From Sulfurospirillum oryzae (GTDB lineage Bacteria > Campylobacterota > Campylobacteria > Campylobacterales > Sulfurospirillaceae), in the NCBI RefSeq assembly GCF_025770725.1, contig NZ_JANZKZ010000001.1:62001-126000 (forward strand): DNA of 64,000 bases, given 5' to 3'. Each line of letters opens with the position of its first letter. Within the stretch, counting starts at the first letter, position 1. The notes beneath the pieces are model-generated. The model was not told where the DNA came from. It did no database searches and saw only the letters and a program-made list of their open reading frames with translations. The translations under genes were made by a program, and so were the position numbers. Shown piece by piece: positions 17,397 to 25,764 of the stretch.

Positions 17397-17842
17397 TATT
17401 TGCTGACGGCTAGAACGTCTTTGACTTTATCGCGTGGCCAACCGTATTGTCCATCTTTGAGTGTCAAAAGTTGCTCTTTTTTAAGACCTTTGGAGAGATA
17501 AAAATCATAAGCACGATCCGCTCCTCCACCGCCTCTTGGGCAGACGATAATCACTTTTTGATTTGCTTTAATCTCTGGCAAAAGTGCTTCAAGTCTTGCT
17601 TTTTCATCCTCTGTTTTAACAGGGTACGCATAAGTAGCCAACGCTCCTTTTAAGTGCTCTTCGTTAAAATCAGGCTTCTCCTGAATGTCAACAATAACGA
17701 TTTTAGAAGCATCTTCACGAATGAGCTTTGCTGTTTCATCTGCTGTAATGTAGTTGTACTTTGAATTTTCCTTCACCTTTCCACCACAACCAATGAGTAA
17801 TAAAGCCGCCATCGGCAACGCCAAAAATAAAGAGAGTTTCAT
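17396..17842 (-). CDS. Rhodanese-domain lipoprotein
   Basis: 148 residues. Signal peptide with lipobox LLIGC (Cys19), so the protein is probably anchored on the periplasmic side. A rhodanese fold follows: VIVDIQEKPDFNEEHLKGA, and an active-site loop starting Cys101 as CPRGGGGADRA, a longer glycine-rich loop than the usual CRxGxR. Loop size in rhodaneses correlates with the element handled (six residues for sulfur, seven for phosphate or arsenate in Cdc25/Acr2 types), so the odd loop deserves attention in a putative arsenic locus. First gene of the minus-strand operon; AGGAG precedes the ATG. Confidence 0.86.
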   Translation of the reverse strand: MKLSLFLALPMAALLLIGCGGKVKENSKYNYITADETAKLIREDASKIVIVDIQEKPDFNEEHLKGALATYAYPVKTEDEKARLEALLPEIKANQKVIIVCPRGGGGADRAYDFYLSKGLKKEQLLTLKDGQYGWPRDKVKDVLAVSK

Positions 17843-17863
17843 CTGTTCTCCTAAAAGGAATTT

Positions 17864-17873
17864 TTACATGTAA
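17864..17873. repeat. TTACATGTAA palindrome, intergenic copy
   Basis: In the divergent control region between the rhodanese and mtnK-like genes, 22 bases upstream of the rhodanese ATG, where it overlaps the likely 5' leader. Confidence 0.8.
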
Positions 17874-18009
17874 AGGAGTGGAAGTATCAAAAAGAGCAGT
17901 TTCATGTCACTTTTGATGTACGCTTAAACCTTAAGCCATTACATGAGTTATGCGACATAATAAGCTTTTATGACTTAGAAAAAGGTTAACGTTCATTGAC
18001 TACTTTTGC

Positions 18010-18015
18010 TATAAT
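18010..18015 (+). promoter_or_regulatory. Promoter of the mtnK-like / transferase operon
   Basis: Perfect TATAAT with a TG extension (TTTTGCTATAAT). Expected transcription start near 18022, a leader of about 22 bases, then AAGGA before ATG 18044. No good -35 at 17 bp; the TTGACT at 17996 is too close. Strong match for a Campylobacterota housekeeping promoter. Confidence 0.7.
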
Positions 18016-18043
18016 AGCGCTTTTACAGGTAAGGATTTTGGGC

Positions 18044-19135
18044 ATGAAAACGGAAAATGAGATTAGGCATTATATCGACAGGACAACTACTTTAAAAGCT
18101 TTTTTCAAAAGTTTGCCTTTACATGTAACCGAAATAGGTGATGGTAACTTAAATTTTATCTTTCGCATCAGCGATGAGAGTGGAAATTCGCTTATTCTCA
18201 AATATGCAGCTCCTTATCTACGGCTTTTAGGCGAAGATTTTCCGCTTCCACAGGAGCGTATATGTGTAGAGATGCACACGCTCTCTTACTTTAAAAACAT
18301 TACACCTTCTCTTATCCCGAATATTTACCATTGCGATGAAGAGGCATTTTGCTTTGCGATGGAAGATCTTTCTGACTATAAACTCTTGCAAACCGCCCAG
18401 TTCGATCAGTTTATTTCACTCTCTATTTACACTAAATTGGGCTCTTTTTTAGCAAAACTCTACGCCAAAACACCTCCTAGACATGAGGAAAGTTACTACG
18501 AAAATGCCACGCTCAAACGCATCAGCGAAGAGTATATTTTCATCTTTCCTTACATCGAAAATCATCCTGCACTCATGCTGCCTGAATTTTTTACGCCGAT
18601 GCCCAAGAGTGAGCTGTTTATGCAAAATATCCAAACCCTGCTCACACTCTTTCAAGATTCTAAAGAGTGTTTGATTCATGGCGATTTGCATACAGGCTCT
18701 ATCATGGTAAAAAACGAAAGCCTTGCCATCATCGACGCTGAATTCTCCCTTGTCGCACCTTTGGGATTTGACGTGGGAGTCTTACTTGCGCACATTCTTT
18801 TTGGTGAAATTTACGCCTACTTTGAACGCAAACCTTTAAACTACTTTGCCATCATTCACGCATTATGGAAAGAATTTGAAAAAGAGATGGGTGGCGTGCC
18901 AGAGCATATTTTAAAACAAAGTGTCGGGTTTTGCGGAGCAGAACTTTCGCGTCGTTTGGTCGTCCCTGCCAAAGCCAAACCCCTTGAAGCAATCACCTCT
19001 TTAAAAGCCAAAACAAAAGCTTATGAACTCTGTGAAGCACTGAGTATTGCGTTGGTTGAAGACTTTTTACATGTAAAGAGTTTGGAAGATTTTATTGCTA
19101 TCGTAGAGCGGCATTTATGCGTCAAAACGCACTGA
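18044..19135 (+). CDS. mtnK: S-methyl-5-thioribose kinase (MtnK)-like sugar kinase
   Basis: 363 residues from ATG 18044 (AAGGA 8 bases upstream; a TTG at 17996 lies inside the promoter). MtnK signatures: GDGNLNF at 32-38, KYAAPYLRLLGEDFPL at 53-68, MEDLS at 106-110, catalytic HGDLHTGSI at 212-220 and metal-binding DAEF at 231 with GFDVG at 241-245. MtnK phosphorylates the anomeric hydroxyl of 5-methylthioribose in methionine salvage. No mtnA or other salvage gene is adjacent; instead it overlaps a double transferase and is divergent from the radical SAM operon. The natural substrate may therefore be another 5-deoxy-5-substituted ribose. Fold and family secure, substrate inferred. Confidence 0.83.
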   Translation: MKTENEIRHYIDRTTTLKAFFKSLPLHVTEIGDGNLNFIFRISDESGNSLILKYAAPYLRLLGEDFPLPQERICVEMHTLSYFKNITPSLIPNIYHCDEEAFCFAMEDLSDYKLLQTAQFDQFISLSIYTKLGSFLAKLYAKTPPRHEESYYENATLKRISEEYIFIFPYIENHPALMLPEFFTPMPKSELFMQNIQTLLTLFQDSKECLIHGDLHTGSIMVKNESLAIIDAEFSLVAPLGFDVGVLLAHILFGEIYAYFERKPLNYFAIIHALWKEFEKEMGGVPEHILKQSVGFCGAELSRRLVVPAKAKPLEAITSLKAKTKAYELCEALSIALVEDFLHVKSLEDFIAIVERHLCVKTH

Positions 19136-20430
19136 TTCTTTTTATGAAAGCACCCCGTTTTGGGCATGTGAAAACACGCCTTGCGAAGCATTTGGGTGAT
19201 GAAAACGCTTGCACACTTTACCGCCTTATGTGTGAACAGCTACTCTCGCACATACCGCCACACGATGTCGATGTCGTTGTTGCATACAATGATGACCTAT
19301 ATACCCCTTTGCCTGCTTATTTGGAAGGTCAAGCTCTTTTTTATCAAAGCGGAAATGGCTTGGGTGAGCGCATGAAAAACGCGTTTGAAGCACTATTTGC
19401 ACAAGGGTATAAAAGCGTTATTTTGGTAGGTTCAGACATCCCAGAAGTTGATGAAACTGTTTTAGAAGAAGCCTTTACGCTTCTTGCTAAAAGCGATGCA
19501 CTCCTTAGCCCAACCGTTGATGGAGGCTATTATTGCATCGGTTTTCATCAGAACACTTTTTGCCAAGAGGCGTTTGAGGGCATCACTTACAGCACACATG
19601 ATGTCTATGCCAACACGCTTTTAAAAATGCCTCATCTTCGTGTTGCCAAAGGCACGGTGCTGCAAGACATCGACACACTAGAGGATCTGCGTGCTTTTAC
19701 ATGTAAAGCGTTTACGACACCTCTTGCTCACTTTGCACAGAGCATTTTAAACACATTGCCTCGTATCAGCGTCATCATCCCCGTCTTTTATGAAGATGAA
19801 ACTTTGCTTCACACCCTAGCGCATTTAAAAGCGATGGCACACGCACAAAACTACGAAATCATCGTGGTTGACACGTATGACAAAACAACCGTTGAGCGTT
19901 TAGCGCTAAAAGATGTTCATGTGGTTCTCTCGCCCAAAGGTAGAGCCTTGCAAATGAATGAAGGCGCACGCAAAGCACGAGGGGAAATGCTGCTTTTTTT
20001 ACATGCTGACACGTTTGTACCGCACTACTGGGATAAGTGCATTGAAGAGGCTTTACATGTAAACCATGCGGGAGCTTTTTCTTTGGGAATTGATGATGCG
20101 CATATCGCTTTTTCTTTCCTTGAACGTATGGCAAACCTTCGCACCTCATTCACCCAAATTCCTTACGGCGACCAAGCGCATTTTTTTAAAACGTCTTTGT
20201 TTAAAGAGCTTGAAGGTTATGCCAAGATTCCTTTGATGGAAGATGTGGAGATGATGAACCGACTTAAAAAACGAGGCGAAAAGATCGCCCTTTTAGATGC
20301 CAAAGTTCTCACTTCTGCGCGTAGATGGCACAAAGAAGGTATTTTCTACACCACGTTACGCAACCGTGTTTTGAGCCTTTTATATGGGTTGGGAGTTTCA
20401 GCTGAGAAATTAAAAAAGTACTACCTTTAA
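19117..20430 (+). CDS. Fused rSAM-associated transferases 1 and 2 (arsenosugar-type glycosyltransferases)
   Basis: 437 residues in two halves. 1-205 is the DUF2064/transferase 1 type: LILFMKAPRFGHVKTRL, GSDIPE at 105-110, DGGYY at 135-139. About 215-437 is the transferase 2 type, a GT2-like fold: ISVIIPVFYEDETL, GRALQMNEGA at 275-284, LHADT at 295-299, GDQA at 351-354 and PLMED at 372-376. In other bacteria these are separate genes beside a radical SAM (ArsS-type) enzyme and are annotated as arsenosugar biosynthesis glycosyltransferases. The usual VDGGS acidic motif is VDTYD here, still with an Asp. Overlaps mtnK by 19 bases, so translationally coupled. Confidence 0.88.
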   Translation: MRQNALILFMKAPRFGHVKTRLAKHLGDENACTLYRLMCEQLLSHIPPHDVDVVVAYNDDLYTPLPAYLEGQALFYQSGNGLGERMKNAFEALFAQGYKSVILVGSDIPEVDETVLEEAFTLLAKSDALLSPTVDGGYYCIGFHQNTFCQEAFEGITYSTHDVYANTLLKMPHLRVAKGTVLQDIDTLEDLRAFTCKAFTTPLAHFAQSILNTLPRISVIIPVFYEDETLLHTLAHLKAMAHAQNYEIIVVDTYDKTTVERLALKDVHVVLSPKGRALQMNEGARKARGEMLLFLHADTFVPHYWDKCIEEALHVNHAGAFSLGIDDAHIAFSFLERMANLRTSFTQIPYGDQAHFFKTSLFKELEGYAKIPLMEDVEMMNRLKKRGEKIALLDAKVLTSARRWHKEGIFYTTLRNRVLSLLYGLGVSAEKLKKYYL

Positions 20431-21260
20431 AGAGATTTGTTTCGCCTCTCATTTTTATTTTGATACATTTGTATGTCTGCAATCGTGACTATTTTTTCAA
20501 ACTCATTGCCCACGGTGAACATAGCTTCACCAAAAGAGAAACCTAAAGGCTCTTGTTGATCTTTCAATGAAATCATAAATGCTTTTTCTTGAAGATGCTG
20601 GAAAGTACTACGTACAAAATTGACACTCTCTTCTTCAATGACCACAACAAATTCATCACCACCAGCACGGCATAAAAATTTTTTCTCATCGCAAACAAAC
20701 GTTAACTCTTTTGTCAATAAGTTAGCAAAAGCCTTTAAAGCGGCATCTCCATACTGATGCCCGTATGTGTCGTTAATATGCTTAAAATGGTCCAAATCAA
20801 TAAAAAACAAAGAGCCATTTATTTGCAGTTGTCCAGATGACGTACAGACTTTTTTACGTAAGCCGTTGCGATTTAAAAAACCTGTAATATCATCAAAATA
20901 GGCTTTCTGCTCTAACTCTTTCATGTTATCTAAGAAAGCGGCAGTTTGAGCTTGAATAGACTTTAAGCCTGTTTTATCTTCATTTTCCATTGCACTCAAT
21001 GCTTTATCAGAATACTCAAGCAGTATTGAAAAATTATCTTCATTCGCATGCGCTTTTTGATCCATCTCTTCGAGAAGTTTATTGAACTCCTCATCTATAT
21101 CGCGCGCTGTTATTTTGAGATTCATCTCTGCCATTTTACGGTTAAAAATGGCAGTATAAACACGTGGAATAACAAAATTAAATTTAGCATGCAACTCTCC
21201 AAATGTCTGACGCGTCACCTCTTGAAGTGCTTTTTTAAGCTCAGTACCTGATTTATACAT
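20427..21260 (-). CDS. Diguanylate cyclase (GGDEF)
   Basis: 277 residues, soluble. 1-110 is a helical region with no known domain recognised. 118-275 is a GGDEF domain starting FDDITGFLNRNGL, with FIDLDHFKHINDTYGH and an intact active site AGGDEF. No clear RxxD inhibitory site. Makes cyclic di-GMP. The 3' ends of this gene and the transferase gene overlap by four bases, convergent, with no terminator between them. AAGGGA precedes the ATG. Confidence 0.88.
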   Translation of the reverse strand: MYKSGTELKKALQEVTRQTFGELHAKFNFVIPRVYTAIFNRKMAEMNLKITARDIDEEFNKLLEEMDQKAHANEDNFSILLEYSDKALSAMENEDKTGLKSIQAQTAAFLDNMKELEQKAYFDDITGFLNRNGLRKKVCTSSGQLQINGSLFFIDLDHFKHINDTYGHQYGDAALKAFANLLTKELTFVCDEKKFLCRAGGDEFVVVIEEESVNFVRSTFQHLQEKAFMISLKDQQEPLGFSFGEAMFTVGNEFEKIVTIADIQMYQNKNERRNKSL

Positions 21261-21462
21261 GTTTTTTATCCCTTAATCAAGTGCAAAATACGCAACAATC
21301 AGGCTGATGCTATGATAGAGTATACCGGATCTAAAAGTTTCCTCTCATTTCAGCCTGAGCGTTTCATAAAATCCTTATTTTCCACTAAAATAATATATTT
21401 TATTCACGCTAAATATACCCTAATTTAAGCTATAAAATCGTTACATAAAAACAATCATAAAA

Positions 21463-21494
21463 TGACCAATATATGACCTTATCAATGTTAGAAT
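21463..21494 (+). promoter_or_regulatory. Direct-repeat operator and extended -10 of the PAS-GGDEF-EAL gene
   Basis: Two TGAC(C) units at 21463 and 21474, spaced 11 bp, followed 15 bases after the second by TG-T-TAGAAT (TAGAAT at 21489-21494). The stretch TGACYTTAYYAATGTTARAAT is shared with the promoter of the response regulator at 39433. An 11-bp direct repeat next to -35 is how OmpR-type regulators usually bind. Layout seen, regulator inferred. Confidence 0.6.
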
Positions 21495-21560
21495 ATCAGC
21501 ATGTTAAAAAAATGCAAACAGCCTTAAGTCTCCAAAAGGCAGTCATTTGAAGGATTTAGC

Positions 21561-23528
21561 GTGTCAGCAAAAGATGATGATTTTGAGCAATATCTAAACC
21601 TAAGTCCAACTGTTTTTTTTAAATGGCGCGCACAAGATGGCTGGCCAATCGAGTATGTTTCAAAAAATGTTTTAACCCTCTTAGGTTACAGCAAAGAAGA
21701 GTTTATGTCTCAAGCTATTTTGTATAGCGATCTGATCCATCCACTTGATCTTGCCAAAATTTCTAATGACTTAGCGCAATTCGTACGCGCCCAAAAATCC
21801 TTTAAACACTCACATTATCGTCTTATCAGCAAAAGTAAAAAGATTATCTGGGTAGAAGACTCTACGCAAATAGTCCGCGATGAAAACGGCGATATCTTGC
21901 ACTATTTTGGTTATATCTGTGATATCACTTCGCTTAAAACATCCAATCAAAATTTAGAAATGTACAAGCACATCCTCAACGCCAATAACATTATCACCCT
22001 ATCTGACAAGCAAGGAAATATCACCTATGCTAATGACCTTTTCCTCCAAAGCTCAGGCTACACACTCGAAGAGATCATAGGCAAACCACACAATATTTTA
22101 CGCCATCCAGACACGTCCAGCGAAGTTTTTAAAACCATGTGGCATTGCATACAAAACAAGCAGTCATGGAAAGGCATTCTCAAAAACAAAAAAAAAGATG
22201 GAACTCCTTTTTACGCCGATGTTTTCATAGCACCCCTGCTTGATGAGCACCAAGAGATAGAGCAATACATCGGTGTTAGACACGATATTACGGAGCTTAT
22301 CGAAACAAGCGAAGCACTGACCAAACAGTCACAAACAGACAACCTCACAGGACTTGGTAACCGTTTTAAACTTTTACAAAACATTCAAGAAGCACACCAT
22401 CCCCTCCTTGCCCTTTTCGATATAGGACGCTTTAGCGAAATCAATGATTTTTACGGCTATGCACTTGGAGATGAACTTATTTGTGCGTTTGCTCGAAAAC
22501 TACACGCCTTCACACGACCACAGTTTCAACTTTACCGTATCAACGCGGATGAGTTTGCCATTTTATACGACAGTGTTCAAAACGATGAATTTCTTACAAC
22601 CATACAGACCATACACTCTATTCTTAACTCAGAGCCTTTACATGTAAAAAATAAAACTATCGTTATCTCCGTGACCACAAGTCTCTCTTTTGAATCAAAA
22701 AAGAGTTTGCTCACAACAGCTGACATCGCTAAAAACCATGCCAAGAACACAAAGATGCTCTTTTGCCTCTACAACAAAGAGATTGAACTGGCACGTGAAT
22801 ATGAACGAAATATTTACTGGGCATCCAAAATCAAGCAGGCATTGGATGAAGGCAAAGTGACCGCTTTTTTTCAACCCATTTTTAACAATAAAACCCAAAA
22901 AATTGAAAAATACGAAGCATTAGTGCGCATTGTTGATGGTGACAAGATTATCGCACCTGCACATTTTTTAGATATTGCCAAAAAGACACATCAGTACATC
23001 GATATTACCAAAAGAGTGATTGATGCCTCGTTTAAGCTTTTTGAGACCAACAATTTAGATTTTTCAATCAATCTCACCCATGAAGATATTCTGAGTGATG
23101 AACTGAAACACCATTTATGGCAAGGTATCCACACCTATAGCATGGAAGGAAGGCTTATCTTAGAAATCGTAGAATCAGAAGGACTTAAAGACTCCACTGC
23201 TATTAAGACCTTTTTATCCCATGCCAAAGCATCGGGATGTCGCTTGGCAATTGATGATTTTGGAACAGGTTATTCCAATTTTGAGTATCTTATCACACTA
23301 GGCGCCACCTATATCAAAATCGATGGCTCTATCATTCAAAAAATACATGCCAACAATGGTGCAATGGATGTTATTAAAGCCATTATCACCTTTGCTAAGG
23401 CTCGTGGTATGCAAACCGTTGCAGAATTCGTCTCTAGCAAAGAGATTTTTGACACGGTATGTGAGTTGGGAATTGATTATTCTCAAGGCTATTATATCGG
23501 TGAGCCTAAAGCTCACCTCCTTTATTAA
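21561..23528 (+). CDS. PAS-PAS-GGDEF(degenerate)-EAL c-di-GMP phosphodiesterase
   Basis: 655 residues, soluble. PAS 1 about 10-125, PAS 2 about 140-255, an Aer-type domain (GKPHNILRHPDTS). GGDEF about 265-425 has NADEF at 328-332 instead of GGDEF, so it should not make c-di-GMP, though it might bind GTP. EAL about 430-655 keeps YEALVR (Glu452), NLTHEDIL, EIVESEG, DDFGTGYS and IKIDG, and so should hydrolyse c-di-GMP. GTG start with AAGGA 7 bases upstream. The 3' end overlaps the small gene on the opposite strand by four bases. Confidence 0.9.
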   Translation: MSAKDDDFEQYLNLSPTVFFKWRAQDGWPIEYVSKNVLTLLGYSKEEFMSQAILYSDLIHPLDLAKISNDLAQFVRAQKSFKHSHYRLISKSKKIIWVEDSTQIVRDENGDILHYFGYICDITSLKTSNQNLEMYKHILNANNIITLSDKQGNITYANDLFLQSSGYTLEEIIGKPHNILRHPDTSSEVFKTMWHCIQNKQSWKGILKNKKKDGTPFYADVFIAPLLDEHQEIEQYIGVRHDITELIETSEALTKQSQTDNLTGLGNRFKLLQNIQEAHHPLLALFDIGRFSEINDFYGYALGDELICAFARKLHAFTRPQFQLYRINADEFAILYDSVQNDEFLTTIQTIHSILNSEPLHVKNKTIVISVTTSLSFESKKSLLTTADIAKNHAKNTKMLFCLYNKEIELAREYERNIYWASKIKQALDEGKVTAFFQPIFNNKTQKIEKYEALVRIVDGDKIIAPAHFLDIAKKTHQYIDITKRVIDASFKLFETNNLDFSINLTHEDILSDELKHHLWQGIHTYSMEGRLILEIVESEGLKDSTAIKTFLSHAKASGCRLAIDDFGTGYSNFEYLITLGATYIKIDGSIIQKIHANNGAMDVIKAIITFAKARGMQTVAEFVSSKEIFDTVCELGIDYSQGYYIGEPKAHLLY

Positions 23529-23746
23529 GCATAAACTGGCTTTAAAAACTTACGCAAGCTTTGACACAGACTTGCCATCACGCCTTTATTTTTCTTTTTT
23601 AGCTCTTCTTTATACTCTGCTTCTGGAATAAACTTAACTTCATTGGTCGCAGGATCAACATAAAACCACATCCTCTCCCCAGTAAAGTTATCCGTTAAGA
23701 TATCATCATCCCCGATGGTGTATTGTTCCCAAAACTCTTTTTTCAC
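23525..23746 (-). CDS. Small conserved-looking hypothetical protein (73 aa)
   Basis: 73 residues, GTG start with AGGAG 6 bases upstream, which is why I accept it as a gene. Acidic and aromatic N-terminal half (DDDILTDNFTGERMWFYVDP) followed by a lysine-rich segment and a short helix. No family recognised, no membrane segment. It lies 40 bases upstream of nothing it could share a transcript with downstream except the convergent EAL gene, and follows the CZB MCP on the same strand, so it may be that operon's last gene. Confidence 0.55.
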   Translation of the reverse strand: MKKEFWEQYTIGDDDILTDNFTGERMWFYVDPATNEVKFIPEAEYKEELKKKNKGVMASLCQSLRKFLKPVYA

Positions 23747-23786
23747 TTCTTTCTCCTCTTCATCTCAAATCGTTTTCATTTAATTT

Positions 23787-25238
23787 TTATGCGACATCAG
23801 GGTTGGCTTCAACAACCATACGTTCTAATGTCACAAAAAGCGTCTCACTGTTTCGTTCCATCATCTCAATATTAGACACAATGGCATTTTTATTCTGAAC
23901 CATCATCTCCCACGTTTGAGTCATCTTAATCGTTTCTAAGATTTTGTCATGAATCATTTGGTGTGGCGCTTGCAACATTTTGAAGCTTGGTGTTCGAACA
24001 AAGTGTTCTTTTTCACTGCTGACATCGCCCTCATACCATCGACCAAACGCACACTGATGATGATCAGGAAAGACTTTTTGGTTTTCATTTTTATCCATAA
24101 TTGCGGTATAGGCATTATGTTTTAAAATAATATGATCCACTTTAAAACGTGCACTCAAAAGTGAATCATTGATGAACCTAGAGACTTTTTCAGAATAAAG
24201 CGCATTGGTCGCAAAATCTTTTAGCGTCATCGTAAAATTGCTCATTTTTACTTGGGACTGTGTTGCAATCGTGCTAATGGTTTCTGAATTGTCACGAACT
24301 TCCATAGCACCTTGTTTAAGACTTTGAAGCGTCATAGAAATGTTTTGTGTTGCTTTGGAAGTTCGTTCTGCTAAATCACGTACCTCAGAAGCAACTACGG
24401 CAAAACCACGTCCATGCTCACCTGCGCGTGCCGCTTCAATAGCCGCATTAAGGGCTAAAAGGTTCGTTTGATCTGCAATATCATTGATAAGGCTAGCCAC
24501 GCTATTAATATCATTAATACGCTCATGCAGTGAAACGATTGTCGCATTAGAATCCCCTAAGAGACGCATCAAATGATCTAAGCTAATAACCATCTGTGCG
24601 ATACTTTCTTGGCTAGAGAGAGCATCTTTAGCTGTTTTGGTTGAAGCATTATTGATATTGTGAGCAAAATCACTGTTTTTAATAATATCGCTAAGGATCA
24701 TCTCTAAAGACTCTGCAATTCCCCCACTAATGCGTTTGAATTCCATGTTCAGGTCATTGTGAAACTTCCCTTTGTACGACGCAGCAACATCATGAACGAC
24801 CTGTGTCACCATCTGTGAAACGGTAACAAAATCACCTTTGTATCCCTCTTTAAAGGAGATACGGGAATTTTGACCAAGATTGGCACACTCCAAAGAGGCT
24901 CTCATATCACGAATCATCTGCTCCACTTGATCTAAAAGATCGTTAATATCCCATGCAACCCCTTGCAAAACATGATCTTCAGGAATATTGACAATGCGGT
25001 AAGAGAGGTTACCCTTACCTGCTTTCTCCAAAATATCGCGAATTTGACGAATCAGATCATCGTTAAAAATTTTCTGACATACAGACTCCTGAGGTAAAAA
25101 ACATCCTCCTAAAAGCAACACGAAAATACTTAGCGCAACGGCGGTATAACCTAAATAAGCAAAAAAACCTGCGCACCCTACTATCAGAAGCACATATAAA
25201 AGTGTTTGTTTAGTGTTGTAAAGAGAGGACAAATTCAT
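23787..25238 (-). CDS. Methyl-accepting chemotaxis protein with C-terminal CZB zinc-binding domain
   Basis: 483 residues. Two membrane helices near 10-50 with almost no periplasmic part, then a HAMP-like/linker region, the MCP signalling hairpin with [34 protein letters not shown] at about 262-295 (quoted in part: [20 protein letters not shown]), and a CZB domain at about 365-480 with HNAYTA and [15 protein letters not shown] domains bind zinc through Cys/His and sense zinc or hypochlorous acid. Its start overlaps the upstream PAS gene by 29 bases, an arrangement like CetA/CetB, in which a separate PAS protein delivers the signal. Confidence 0.88.
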   Translation of the reverse strand: MNLSSLYNTKQTLLYVLLIVGCAGFFAYLGYTAVALSIFVLLLGGCFLPQESVCQKIFNDDLIRQIRDILEKAGKGNLSYRIVNIPEDHVLQGVAWDINDLLDQVEQMIRDMRASLECANLGQNSRISFKEGYKGDFVTVSQMVTQVVHDVAASYKGKFHNDLNMEFKRISGGIAESLEMILSDIIKNSDFAHNINNASTKTAKDALSSQESIAQMVISLDHLMRLLGDSNATIVSLHERINDINSVASLINDIADQTNLLALNAAIEAARAGEHGRGFAVVASEVRDLAERTSKATQNISMTLQSLKQGAMEVRDNSETISTIATQSQVKMSNFTMTLKDFATNALYSEKVSRFINDSLLSARFKVDHIILKHNAYTAIMDKNENQKVFPDHHQCAFGRWYEGDVSSEKEHFVRTPSFKMLQAPHQMIHDKILETIKMTQTWEMMVQNKNAIVSNIEMMERNSETLFVTLERMVVEANPDVA

Positions 25239-25719
25239 CGTATGTCATTCCTTGCTTATTTAATTGTTCGTCTAAAAATTTCTTAGAAGCTTCCAGCCCT
25301 TGGCTCTTTTCAATGCTTAAAAGTTCACGGTATAAAGAGGGGATTACCTCCATACTTTTGGCACTTGGCTTGCGTCTGACCGAGTGAAAATCACGAATCT
25401 GCCCTTGCGCATCCGTTGTGGCTGTCACATTGGCAAAAACCCAATAATAAGAACCATCTTTCGATAAATTTTTGACATAAGCAAAAATCTCTTCTTTCTT
25501 TAAGATGCGATTCCATAACATTTTAAAAACGATTTGTGGCATATCAGGATGTCTCAGAATGGAGTGAGGCGAACCTAAAAGTTCTTTGTCACTGTAGCCT
25601 GAGAGCTGAATAAAACTTTTATTTCCATAGGCAATCACCCCTTTGGTATCGGTTTTAGAGACAATAAAATCATCTTCAGATAAAAATTTTTCATTTTTGT
25701 TAGGAATGGGTTGTTCCAT
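25210..25719 (-). CDS. Aer-type PAS protein (CetB-like energy-taxis partner)
   Basis: 169 residues; PAS at about 14-125 with [18 protein letters not shown] and [13 protein letters not shown], the flavin-binding Aer type. C-terminal 45 residues are helical ([21 protein letters not shown]), unlike the RHH-like tail of the PAS protein at 845-1381. No membrane segment. AGGAG precedes the ATG. Coupled to the downstream MCP, so probably the redox sensor for that receptor. Confidence 0.83.
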   Translation of the reverse strand: MEQPIPNKNEKFLSEDDFIVSKTDTKGVIAYGNKSFIQLSGYSDKELLGSPHSILRHPDMPQIVFKMLWNRILKKEEIFAYVKNLSKDGSYYWVFANVTATTDAQGQIRDFHSVRRKPSAKSMEVIPSLYRELLSIEKSQGLEASKKFLDEQLNKQGMTYDEFVLSLQH

Positions 25720-25764
25720 ATATATTACTCCTATAAATTTCTAAACCTTATATATAAAGTTTAT

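Noticed and set aside
17996-18015. TTGACT at 17996 paired with TATAAT at 18010 as a -35/-10 promoter
   Set aside because: Only 8 bases separate them; the extended -10 alone is the better explanation.
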